This document shows, in pieces, positions 17,435-24,742 of a stretch of 32,775 bases of DNA. This stretch comes from Mycoplasmatota bacterium (lineage in GTDB: Bacteria; Bacillota_I; Bacilli_A; Izemoplasmatales; Izemoplasmataceae). Numbering within the stretch: the stretch's first letter is position 1; every line of letters begins with the position of its first letter. The notes under the pieces are model-generated. The model was not told the origin of the DNA. It saw nothing but the letters and a program-made list of their open reading frames with translations, and made no database searches. The stretch lies in assembly GCA_030595255.1 (NCBI GenBank), contig JAUVDP010000013.1, forward strand, positions 1 to 32,775, written 5' to 3'. Made by a program: the position numbers and the translations under genes.

Positions 17435-17929
17435 ATGAAAAACTCAATAAAAACTGTTAGAGACAATATGGGTTTAACTCAAGAGCAAGTGTCTATCTTA
17501 ACGGGAGTTCCTGTGAAGACATTACGTAATTGGGAACAAGAGATAAGAACACCAAGTGAATGGACTCTTGATCTTATTGTTGATAGACTTCTTCGTATAA
17601 AAATAGAAGAGCAGTTAAAGATAGATGACGAATCAGGTGTTTTGTCGTATTTAACAATTAAAGAGAAAGTAAGTGAAGTAGCTAAGAATTACGATATTGA
17701 TAAAATCTATTTGTTTGGATCATATGTAAAAGGACAAGCAACAGAGCAAAGTGATATAGATATCTATATGGAATCTAATCTATTTGGATTAGAATACTTT
17801 GGCTTTGCGGAAGAACTGAGGGAGAAATTACATAAGAGAATAGGATTATTAAGTAATAAAACAGTAAAGCAAATGTCAATGATAAGTCAAGAAATTGAGT
17901 CTACTGGAATGTTAATCTATGAAAGATAA
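17435..17929 (+). CDS. mntA: MntA-type nucleotidyltransferase antitoxin with HTH domain
   Basis: A 164-residue protein with two parts. Residues 5-55 are an XRE-like HTH (NMGLTQEQVSILTGVPVKTL then RNWEQ). Residues 85-160 are a minimal nucleotidyltransferase: GSYVKGQATEQSDID fits GS-x10-D-x-D, with Ser96, Asp107 and Asp109. In the MntA-HepT system the nucleotidyltransferase AMPylates the HEPN toxin and blocks it. The classic MntA lacks the HTH, so this fusion probably adds operator binding. GAGGTGA is 6 bases before the ATG. It overlaps hepT by 11 bases. Confidence 0.85.
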   Translation: MKNSIKTVRDNMGLTQEQVSILTGVPVKTLRNWEQEIRTPSEWTLDLIVDRLLRIKIEEQLKIDDESGVLSYLTIKEKVSEVAKNYDIDKIYLFGSYVKGQATEQSDIDIYMESNLFGLEYFGFAEELREKLHKRIGLLSNKTVKQMSMISQEIESTGMLIYER

Positions 17930-18236
17930 GGAATATATTGTAAGAATCTTGAAGTATGCAAAAAAAATTACTAAATATATGAGTAATGTCAATTCTTTTA
18001 ATGCATTTTCTGAAAATGAGGAGAAAGTTGATGCAGTGATATTGAATTTAGAGCAAATAGGAGAAACTGCAAAAAAGCTATCAGAAATAGTAAAAGAAGA
18101 ACACAAAGAAATTAATTGGACAAATATAATAGGTCTCCGCAATATGATTTCTCATGAGTATGAAGGAATTAGTTTGGAAATCATTTATGACATTGCAACA
18201 AAGAGTGTGAGAGACTTAATAAATAAATTAAGTTGA
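17919..18236 (+). CDS. hepT: HepT-type HEPN toxin
   Basis: A 105-residue helical protein. RNMISHEY near the end (Arg74, His79, Tyr81) is the R-x4-H-x-Y motif of HEPN ribonucleases of the HepT/DUF86 family; the Tyr is the residue AMPylated by MntA in studied members. The gene starts inside the end of mntA (11-base overlap), which fits coupled synthesis. All key residues are present, so the toxin is probably active. It stops with TGA, 9 bases before repeat copy C. Confidence 0.87.
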   Translation: MKDKEYIVRILKYAKKITKYMSNVNSFNAFSENEEKVDAVILNLEQIGETAKKLSEIVKEEHKEINWTNIIGLRNMISHEYEGISLEIIYDIATKSVRDLINKLS

Positions 18237-18245
18237 AATATTTGT

Positions 18246-18282
18246 GGACGCGAGCACCCTTCTGGGACTCTCAACTCGACCA
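18246..18282 (+). repeat. 37-base dispersed repeat, copy C
   Basis: It begins GGACGCGAGCACCC and ends CTCAACTCGACCA; about 27 of 37 bases match copy A without gaps. It starts 9 bases after the hepT stop. With copy B it brackets the toxin-antitoxin module as direct repeats 981 bases apart. Confidence 0.6.
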
Positions 18283-18292
18283 AATGTTAATT

Positions 18293-18323
18293 AAAGTTTA
18301 TTCCTAGTGGAATAGGCTTTTTT
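18293..18323 (+). terminator. Rho-independent terminator after hepT
   Basis: AAAGTTTATTCC (18293-18304) pairs with GGAATAGGCTTT (18309-18320) with two G-T pairs and a 4-base loop, followed by a T run ending at 18323. Confidence 0.8.
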
Positions 18324-18379
18324 ATTAGAATACTGATTTATGTTATAATGTTTATAATAATTGAAAAGGAAGAATTTAT

Positions 18380-19360
18380 ATGAAGAAGAAAATATTAATT
18401 GTATCATTAATGCTTATTAGTTTTACTCTAGTAGGATGTTCTAGACAAGAAGAAGATGATGGAATAAATTATAGACAAAGTATGAGAGATTTTGTCCAAG
18501 GTATAAGTGTATATGCTAAGGATATAAATCCTGATTTTATAATTATACCTCAAAATGGTCATGAATTAATTACAAAAAACGGGGAAGAAACAGGAGAACC
18601 TGTAATGGATTATCTTAATGCCATTGATGGTGTTGGGAGAGAAGATTTATTTTATGGATACAATAATGATAATCTAGCAACACCAGTTTCTGATAGAGAA
18701 TACATGGAAGCATTTATGGATATAGCTTTAAATAATGGTGTTGAAGTACTTGTAACTGATTATTGTTCTACAGAGTCTTATATGGATGACTCATATAGTC
18801 AAAACGCAGTAAGAAATTACATATCATTTGCTGCAAATCATAGAGAACTAGATAATATACCTGCATATCCATCAATTCCATTTAATATGAATGGTAATAA
18901 TATCACTTCGTTATCTGAAGCAAAGAACTTTCTTTATTTACTTAACACAGATTCTTTTAATTCAAAAGAAGCTTATTTAAGTGCAATCCAAAATACTAAT
19001 TATGATGTTGTAATTATGGATTTGTTCTTCTTTGATGAATATGAGTTAAGTGCTAGTGATGTAGAATCACTTAAAGTTAAACAAAATGGTGGCACACGTT
19101 TAGTAATAGCTTATATGAGTATTGGAGAAGCAGAAGACTATAGATATTACTGGGAAAGTGACTGGGAAAGTAATAGCCCATCATGGCTTTCTGAAGAAAA
19201 TCCTAACTGGCCAGGTAACTACAAAGTTAAGTACTGGGATGAAACATGGCAAGGTTTAATATATGGAAATAATAGGTCTTATCTTAAAAAGATTTTAGAT
19301 GCAGAGTTTGATGGTGTATATTTAGATATCATTGATGCATATGAATATTTTGAAGATTAA
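18380..19360 (+). CDS. Lipoprotein of the TM1410/GH114 putative glycoside hydrolase family
   Basis: A 326-residue lipoprotein: a Lys-rich start, a hydrophobic core and the lipobox LVGC place Cys20 as the lipidated residue, so it is anchored on the outer face of the membrane. The body is a TIM-barrel of the TM1410/MJ1477 group: PQNGHELI and GVGREDLFYGYN come first, SLSEAKNFLYLLN in the middle, and AYMSIGEAEDYRYYW, GNYKVKYW and FDGVYLDIIDAYEYF at the end. The Glu of GEAEDYR and the Asp of YLDIID are likely catalytic. Related GH114 enzymes act on alpha-1,4-galactosaminans, but the substrate here is unproven. An extended -10 (TGTTATAAT, 18341-18349) lies upstream. It is a single gene between two terminators. 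Confidence 0.82.
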   Translation: MKKKILIVSLMLISFTLVGCSRQEEDDGINYRQSMRDFVQGISVYAKDINPDFIIIPQNGHELITKNGEETGEPVMDYLNAIDGVGREDLFYGYNNDNLATPVSDREYMEAFMDIALNNGVEVLVTDYCSTESYMDDSYSQNAVRNYISFAANHRELDNIPAYPSIPFNMNGNNITSLSEAKNFLYLLNTDSFNSKEAYLSAIQNTNYDVVIMDLFFFDEYELSASDVESLKVKQNGGTRLVIAYMSIGEAEDYRYYWESDWESNSPSWLSEENPNWPGNYKVKYWDETWQGLIYGNNRSYLKKILDAEFDGVYLDIIDAYEYFED

Positions 19361-19385
19361 AAGTAAACTAAATAAGATTTGAATA

Positions 19386-19423
19386 AAAAAATAAGCTAAT
19401 TTTTATTAATCAGCTTATTTTTT
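19386..19423. terminator. Bidirectional terminator between convergent genes
   Basis: AAAAAATAAGCT (19386-19397) is the exact complement of AGCTTATTTTTT (19412-19423), with a 14-base loop. It serves the plus-strand lipoprotein gene and the minus-strand membrane-protein gene. Confidence 0.8.
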
Positions 19424-19424
19424 G

Positions 19425-20072
19425 TTAGTTTTTAAATCCTATGTAGATAATTATGAAGTATGCAATAGTTTTAGGTATCATGAATGCACCCAGTACAGGA
19501 ATGAATCCACTACCTACAACAACTATGGTGTAACACACAAAGGATACAATGATCCACACACCTATTTTCTTGAATAATCTGTATTCTTTTTCTTTCCCTG
19601 CTTTTAAGAATAAAACAACGATAAGTAAACCCAAAATAGCGAATGGAATATTTCTTAATATACCATAGAATAAACTATTTCCATTAGTAACCCATTCATT
19701 TCCCGGTAATGCTAATAAGATAAATCTGATTATCATTAATATGATAATTGTTATATGAATAGTTTGGTTATCTTTCTCTGTTAATAGTACATAGTATCGA
19801 TAAATTAGATAGTAAAATATTGTCATTGTAATACCAGTAATTAGTTTTCCGATTCCTAGAGCCATTTGGTAATCTTCAAGTCCGGTTGTTAAATGAGCAA
19901 TAATCCTAGGTATAAGATGAAATGAATCACCAAATCCCAATAAAAATCCCATTACACCAAATAGTATAGTAGCTTTATGGTGTTTTTTGATTCCTCTAGT
20001 AAAAATAACAATTGATATACTAATGACACTCACTAAATATAAGATGTCAAAAGCTACTTCAAAATAGTTCAT
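19425..20072 (-). CDS. Uncharacterised polytopic membrane protein
   Basis: A 215-residue protein with about seven hydrophobic segments and no signal peptide. A GFGDSFHLIPRI motif (about residues 47-58) at the end of the second helix is the most distinctive point; I have seen this motif in uncharacterised Bacillota membrane proteins but know of no function. It starts 4 bases inside the end of the TetR gene (ATGA overlap), with AAGGAGA upstream, so the regulator and membrane protein are coupled and the protein is very likely the target of the TetR regulator. Confidence 0.7.
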   Translation of the reverse strand: MNYFEVAFDILYLVSVISISIVIFTRGIKKHHKATILFGVMGFLLGFGDSFHLIPRIIAHLTTGLEDYQMALGIGKLITGITMTIFYYLIYRYYVLLTEKDNQTIHITIIILMIIRFILLALPGNEWVTNGNSLFYGILRNIPFAILGLLIVVLFLKAGKEKEYRLFKKIGVWIIVSFVCYTIVVVGSGFIPVLGAFMIPKTIAYFIIIYIGFKN

Positions 20073-20626
20073 AATATTTTCTCCTTGAATGAATTAATTA
20101 ATTTTTCTAATATATAACGGAATGTATCATAAGAATAATCTGTCATAGTTATTAATGAAATTAAGTTATTGCATATAAACCCTGAAATTATTTTAGATTC
20201 TTCACTATCAAGAGTAAAATATAAATTCAAATCATTACTTATAACTTGTACAAAATACTTTTGAGCCTGGGTATGTTGAGACTTACCGGCTATTTTAAAG
20301 GATGTTGATAGTTTTTTTGATAATATTGTATAGTTAAATTTTTGGCTGTATTTTTTTAGATTTAAGAAGTAAAAATCTATACGTTCAATAAATGTATTTT
20401 CCTTTAAATTCTGACTTGTGATTTCCTTAAGGTAAGACATCCATAATTCCTTTGTGATATCTATTAAAATATCATCTTTATTTCCATAGTATTTATAGAT
20501 TGTTCCCATACCAATATTACATTCTCTTGAAATCATTCTTATACTGAATTTATTAACATCTTCAGATAGTAGAATTTTTTTCGCAGTATTGTAAATTAGT
20601 TCTTTTTGATTCTCTAGCTTTTTCAA
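20069..20626 (-). CDS. TetR-family regulator
   Basis: A 185-residue protein. The HTH is KFSIRMISRECNIGMGTIYK followed by YYGNKDDIL (residues ~22-52), as in TetR. The start is a TTG at 20626 with GAGGTGA 6 bases upstream; no ATG is available nearby. It is the first gene of a two-gene unit with the membrane protein. A perfect 19-base palindrome lies 12 bases upstream and is the likely operator. Confidence 0.87.
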   Translation of the reverse strand: MKKLENQKELIYNTAKKILLSEDVNKFSIRMISRECNIGMGTIYKYYGNKDDILIDITKELWMSYLKEITSQNLKENTFIERIDFYFLNLKKYSQKFNYTILSKKLSTSFKIAGKSQHTQAQKYFVQVISNDLNLYFTLDSEESKIISGFICNNLISLITMTDYSYDTFRYILEKLINSFKEKIL

Positions 20627-20637
20627 TATATCACCTC

Positions 20638-20687
20638 ATTTGAACACTGTTCAAATATAGTTTACATTATCTGTATTTCTTTGTCAA
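20638..20687 (-). promoter_or_regulatory. TetR operator palindrome and promoter
   Basis: ATTTGAACACTGTTCAAAT (20638-20656) is a perfect 9+1+9 palindrome. On the minus strand a -35 TTGACA (20682-20687) and a -10 TAAACT (20659-20664) are 17 bases apart, so the palindrome falls on the transcription start. Binding there would block initiation. Confidence 0.8.
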
Positions 20688-20804
20688 TTCTTTTTTAATT
20701 ACGAATTATAATTAATGCTCAGATTTTTAAATTTTTTTGATTCATTCACAAAAGTGTTAGAAAATGATATACTATGAAAAAGATATTAAAGGTGGAGATT
20801 AAAA

Positions 20805-21857
20805 ATGGATGATAACCAAGAAAAAGTTCATAAGAGACGTGTTAGATATAAAGGAAAATATCCTAAATCCTATAAAGATAAATATAAAGAATTAAATCCA
20901 GAGAAATATGGAGATACTATAGCACATGTTATTCAAAAGGGTAGTACACCCGCTGGAATGCATATTTCAATTTGTGTTAATGAAATACTAGACTTTTTAC
21001 AAATTAAACCAGGACAAATTGGATTAGATGCAACATTAGGTTATGGAGGACATGCTTTAGAGATGCTTAAATGTTTAGATTTTAAAGGACATTTATATGC
21101 ACTTGATATAGACCCTGTTGAATTACCTAAAACAAAAGAACGTTTAGAGAAGTTAGGATATGATGAGAAAATATTAACAATTAAGCAATTAAACTTTTCT
21201 AATATAGATTTAGTAATGGATGAGACAAAACAATTTAATTTTGTATTAGCTGATCTTGGAGTATCATCAATGCAAATAGATAATCCTGAAAGAGGATTTT
21301 CATATAAGAAAGAAGGTCCACTTGATTTAAGAATGAACCCTGAAGTTGGAATATCTGCTGCAACTAGACTTAGAAGGATTTCACAACCAGCTCTAGAAGG
21401 CATGCTGATAGAAAACGCAGATGAACCTCATGCCGAAGTAATATCTAAGGCAATAATTTCCGAAATAAAAAAAGGAACTCATATTAATACAACAACTAAG
21501 CTACAACAAATAATAAATGATGCTTTACAATTTATTCCAAAAGGTAATAGAGATAAAGAAATTAAAAAGTCTTGTCAAAGATCATTTCAAGCATTACGAA
21601 TTGATGTGAATAGAGAATTTGAAGCTATATATAACTTCTTAGAAAAATTACCAGATATTTTAGCTCCTGGTGGACGAGTTGCAATACTTTCTTTCCACTC
21701 TGGGGAAGACCGTCTAGTAAAAAAATCTTTTAAGCGTTTGTTAAGAGAAGGAGTATACAAAGAAATTGCTTCTGAGATTATTAGACCATCAGCAGAAGAA
21801 TGTAGTATTAATAGACGTGCACGTTCTACTAAAATGAGATGGGCTATAAAAGCTTGA
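20805..21857 (+). CDS. rsmH: RsmH-type 16S rRNA (C1402-N4) methyltransferase, second-type
   Basis: A 350-residue SAM-dependent methyltransferase. The core DATLGYGGHALEML, LADLGVSSMQIDNPERGFS, FQALRIDVNREFEAI and GRVAILSFHSGEDRLVK match RsmH (MraW), which methylates C1402 of 16S rRNA with RsmI. It has a ~45-residue basic N-terminal extension (HKRRVRYKGKYPKS, then a KYGDTIAHVIQKG segment), which marks the longer RsmH2 form found as an extra copy in some Clostridia. It is not in a division/cell-wall (mraZ-ftsL) cluster. A second rsmH elsewhere in the genome is likely. The stop is TGA. Confidence 0.85.
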   Translation: MDDNQEKVHKRRVRYKGKYPKSYKDKYKELNPEKYGDTIAHVIQKGSTPAGMHISICVNEILDFLQIKPGQIGLDATLGYGGHALEMLKCLDFKGHLYALDIDPVELPKTKERLEKLGYDEKILTIKQLNFSNIDLVMDETKQFNFVLADLGVSSMQIDNPERGFSYKKEGPLDLRMNPEVGISAATRLRRISQPALEGMLIENADEPHAEVISKAIISEIKKGTHINTTTKLQQIINDALQFIPKGNRDKEIKKSCQRSFQALRIDVNREFEAIYNFLEKLPDILAPGGRVAILSFHSGEDRLVKKSFKRLLREGVYKEIASEIIRPSAEECSINRRARSTKMRWAIKA

Positions 21858-21886
21858 TAACATTTTAGTGAAAAAAATATATTTTT

Positions 21887-21925
21887 AAAGAGACAATATA
21901 ATGAAAATTATACGTGTCTTTTTTT
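21887..21925 (+). terminator. Rho-independent terminator after rsmH
   Basis: AAAGAGACA (21887-21895) can pair with TGTCTTTTT (starting 21915) with one G-T pair, and a long T run follows. The 19-base loop weakens it. Confidence 0.55.
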
Positions 21926-22045
21926 ATTTGCTTTGTTGTTAATAAACATATTTTAATACTATAAGAAAGTATTGTGTAAAAGTATGTAATAAATGTGGAA
22001 GAAAATTTCATACATGTAATAATATTTCATAAATATTTCAAAGTG

Positions 22046-22088
22046 ACCGTTTTTAATATTTGACAAATTTTGAGTAAACGGTTATAAT
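22046..22088 (+). promoter_or_regulatory. BMC operon promoter with LacI-type inverted repeat
   Basis: A consensus -35 TTGACA (22060-22065) and -10 TATAAT (22083-22088) are 17 bases apart. ACCGTTT (22046-22052) and AAACGGT (22076-22082) form an inverted repeat on either side of the -35, the right arm touching the -10. The right arm by itself (TAAACGGTTA) looks like a LacI/GalR site with a central CG. The LacI-type regulator of the first gene is the likely ligand, giving self-control of the whole operon. Confidence 0.75.
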
Positions 22089-22154
22089 ATAAGATAATAA
22101 GCATATATAGAATATGAAAGAAAATTACATTCATTGTAAAAGGGGGTGTAGCTT

Positions 22155-23180
22155 ATGATAAAGAATAAAGATGTCGCAATAAAAGCTGGAGTATCTGTAG
22201 CTACAGTTTCTAGGGTGATGAATGACAGTGGTTATGTTAAAGATGAGACCAAAAGGATTGTATTCAAAGCATTTGATGAACTAGCTAATCAAGATAGAAT
22301 ATTGGTTCATTCAATAAAGAATACTAAGACGAATATCATCGGTGTTGTTATACCTGATATATCAAATCCATTCTTTGGAGAAGTAATTAAAGGAATATCA
22401 AAAGTAGCTGACAAGATGAATGTCAGTTTATTAGTATGTAATACAGAAGAAGAAATCGATAAAGAGTTAAAATATCTAGATTTATTTAAAACGAATAACA
22501 TTATGGGATTGATAATTACTCCTAAAACAGATCAAGTTGGATATAATTCTAAATACCTATATCAACTAGAAGATATTGGAGTACCTGTTGTACTACTAGA
22601 CCGTGGTATTAATATCTCTCATTTTAATTCAGTATTCGTAAATAATATATCTGGATCTTTTGATGCAGTAAATACGTTTATTAAAGAAGGTCATAAAGAT
22701 ATTGCTATAATCTCCGGACCTATGTCAAGTAAACCAGGTAGAGAGAGATTTTATGGATATGAGAATGCTTTAAAAAGTAATAATATGGAAGTTAATAATG
22801 ATTATGTATTTTATGGAGATTTTAAACTTGAAAGTGGATATAAAATGACAAAACAAATATTAAAACTTAAGAAAAGACCTACTGCTATATTCTCAGCAAA
22901 CAATATGATGACTCAAGGATGTGTTAAGGCACTTGTTGAAAATGGATTATCTATTCCTAAAGATATGGCATTAATCGGATTTGATGATGTTGATATGTTT
23001 GAAATAATGAATATGGGTATTTCGACTGTATCAAGACCAACTGAATTAATGGGAGAAGTAGCGGCAGAGATGTTATTTGATTTAATAGAAGATGAGCAAG
23101 TAAAACCTACATCAATTAATGAAGTTTTACTTGAAACAAAATTAATTTTAAGAGGATCTGAAAAACTAGTTACAAGATAA
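22155..23180 (+). CDS. LacI/GalR-family transcriptional regulator
   Basis: A 341-residue regulator. The HTH is KDVAIKAGVSVATVSRVMND (residues 5-24), followed by a linker (VHSIKNTKT) in which the usual hinge motif is weakly kept, and a periplasmic-binding-protein-like sensor domain (IGVVIPDISNPFFGEVIKG, VLLDRGI, LIGFDDVDMFEIMN). The ATG follows AGGGGGTG closely. It is the first gene of the BMC operon and 13 bases before the TIM gene. By family rule the inducer is a sugar or sugar phosphate; deoxyribose 5-phosphate or a related metabolite would suit the pathway but is not shown. Confidence 0.88.
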   Translation: MIKNKDVAIKAGVSVATVSRVMNDSGYVKDETKRIVFKAFDELANQDRILVHSIKNTKTNIIGVVIPDISNPFFGEVIKGISKVADKMNVSLLVCNTEEEIDKELKYLDLFKTNNIMGLIITPKTDQVGYNSKYLYQLEDIGVPVVLLDRGINISHFNSVFVNNISGSFDAVNTFIKEGHKDIAIISGPMSSKPGRERFYGYENALKSNNMEVNNDYVFYGDFKLESGYKMTKQILKLKKRPTAIFSANNMMTQGCVKALVENGLSIPKDMALIGFDDVDMFEIMNMGISTVSRPTELMGEVAAEMLFDLIEDEQVKPTSINEVLLETKLILRGSEKLVTR

Positions 23181-23193
23181 GGAGTTAATAATT

Positions 23194-24012
23194 ATGGATA
23201 AAAGAGATATTGAAGAGATTGTAAGAAACGAGATTGTTAAAAGTGTTTTAGACAGTCAAGAGTTCATTATTGCAGGAAACTGGAAAATGAATAAAACAAA
23301 ACAAGAGGTTATTTCATTTTTAGATGATGTAGCTAATCATGACTTTGGAGATAAGAACAAAATCATTATTGCTCCACCTAATCCTTATCTATATTTATTT
23401 GAGGAAAAATTAAGATACAGTAAAGTTCTTTATGGAGTTCAAAACTTATTCCCTAAAGAAAGTGGCGCTTTCACAGGAGAGTTATCATATACAGTAGCAA
23501 AGGACTTTGGTGCTAAATACGCAATCATAGGACATTCTGAAAGAAGAACGTTATTTGATGAATGTGACATATTAGTTTCTAAGAAAGTAAGGATTTGTGT
23601 TCAAAATCAAATTATACCAATTCTTTGTATCGGTGAAAATTTAGATCAAAGAAGAAGTGGAGATTATAGACAACACTTAGCTAATCAAATTAGAGAAGGA
23701 TTAATTAGAATTAGTGGAAATGAATTACAAGATGTAATTATTGCTTATGAACCAATATGGGCAATAGGAACAGGTGAAACAGCTACACCTTCTCAAGTAG
23801 AAGAAACTCATATGTTTATTAGAGAATTTCTAGTAAATGAATATGGAAATGATTTAGGAAAAGATATTCCGTTGTTATACGGAGGTAGTGTGAAACCATC
23901 AAACGTAAAAGAACTGGCACTTGCTCAAAGTGTTTCTGGATTCTTGATTGGTGGCGCAAGCTTAGAAGCTAGCACAATTATAGAAATAAATGACATATTA
24001 AATAATAAATAG
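23194..24012 (+). CDS. tpiA: Triose-phosphate isomerase with BMC-targeting N-terminal helix
   Basis: A 272-residue TIM that interconverts glyceraldehyde 3-phosphate and dihydroxyacetone phosphate. All catalytic motifs are intact: AGNWKMN (Asn29, Lys31), GHSERR (His114), AYEPIWAIGTG (Glu186) and LYGGSVKPSN. A usual TIM is ~250 residues and starts 2-5 residues before the AGNWKMN strand. Here 22-24 residues precede it, and DIEEIVRNEIVKSVL in this extension forms an amphipathic helix like BMC encapsulation peptides. It lies right after the regulator in the BMC operon, so it is probably a lumen enzyme and not the glycolytic copy. It would use the glyceraldehyde 3-phosphate made by DeoC. Confidence 0.92.
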   Translation: MDKRDIEEIVRNEIVKSVLDSQEFIIAGNWKMNKTKQEVISFLDDVANHDFGDKNKIIIAPPNPYLYLFEEKLRYSKVLYGVQNLFPKESGAFTGELSYTVAKDFGAKYAIIGHSERRTLFDECDILVSKKVRICVQNQIIPILCIGENLDQRRSGDYRQHLANQIREGLIRISGNELQDVIIAYEPIWAIGTGETATPSQVEETHMFIREFLVNEYGNDLGKDIPLLYGGSVKPSNVKELALAQSVSGFLIGGASLEASTIIEINDILNNK

Positions 24013-24049
24013 TCAAATATATATATAAACTATAGAAAGGTTGTGGAAT

Positions 24050-24742
24050 ATGGAAGTAAAAAACCTTGATAAACTTGCTAAGGTAGTTACCGACAACATA
24101 TTTGAGAAATTAGATTTTAAAACTGATTTTAAAATCAGTGACAAATCATGTTTGATTTTAGTTCCTAACATTGGATTAGGATTTAAAGAATATCTTAATT
24201 TTATTATTAAGAATTATCCAAACAATGATTTATATTTAGGATCAAGTGAAGAGTTCTCAAAAACATATCATATTGAAAACAACAGGAATTTAAAATTCAT
24301 AAATTTTGATACTAAAAATAGTGAATTTATAAATATTCTTGATGCAGTCGAAACTATCATAATTCTTGGACTTAAAATAAATCAGTTAAAAGCTTTATCA
24401 GAAACTGACGACCTTGATGATATTAATCATATTATATTAGAAAGTTTAATGTCTAATAAATCAATAGAGATTATGATTAATACAAATGGATTAATGTTCA
24501 ATAAAATAGCAAATATAGTTTATGAAATCAGAAATATTGGAATTAACGTAACAAATATACAACAAAGTAATATATCAACATTAAATGATATTGATTTAAT
24601 CACAGAAAGCTATGTATTAAATTTAAGAGATAATGGATTAAAGTCATTAATAATGAGCAGAAAACAATTAATTACTCCACTCGCAAAAGATAAACTACGC
24701 GAATTTAAAATTGGAATTGAATATGATGAGGAGGCTAAATAA
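24050..24742 (+). CDS. BMC-operon protein of unknown function (flavoprotein/PduM-EutQ-like tail)
   Basis: A 230-residue protein. I do not recognise it with certainty. There are alternating hydrophobic strands and helices (SCLILVPNIGLGF, AVETIIILGLKI) that recall a Rossmann-type or flavoprotein fold. The C-terminal KQLITPLAKDKLREFKIGIE recalls a short ITP-(L/S)-A-x-D tail seen at the ends of several BMC proteins. The ATG at 24050 with AGAAAGG at 24034-24040 is preferred to the TTG at 24041. It lies between TIM and the aldehyde dehydrogenase and overlaps the latter by one base, so it is made at similar levels. Possible roles are core scaffold or redox flavoprotein. Confidence 0.6.
   Translation: MEVKNLDKLAKVVTDNIFEKLDFKTDFKISDKSCLILVPNIGLGFKEYLNFIIKNYPNNDLYLGSSEEFSKTYHIENNRNLKFINFDTKNSEFINILDAVETIIILGLKINQLKALSETDDLDDINHIILESLMSNKSIEIMINTNGLMFNKIANIVYEIRNIGINVTNIQQSNISTLNDIDLITESYVLNLRDNGLKSLIMSRKQLITPLAKDKLREFKIGIEYDEEAK

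Noticed and set aside
774-18282. tmRNA or tRNA genes at the 37-base repeats
   Set aside because: Only the ACTCCACCA-like end resembles ssrA; no T-arm, acceptor partner or tag-peptide region was found next to any copy.
18380-19360. Rearranged motif order in the GH114-like lipoprotein as a novelty
   Set aside because: The QNG/GREDLFYG part comes before SIGEAEDYR, unlike some GH114 proteins, but I recall the same order in TM1410-type proteins, so it is probably a known layout.
21858-22154. B12 or other riboswitch before the BMC operon
   Set aside because: The interval holds only the rsmH terminator, AT-rich DNA, the promoter and a short leader; no B12-box or other aptamer was seen.
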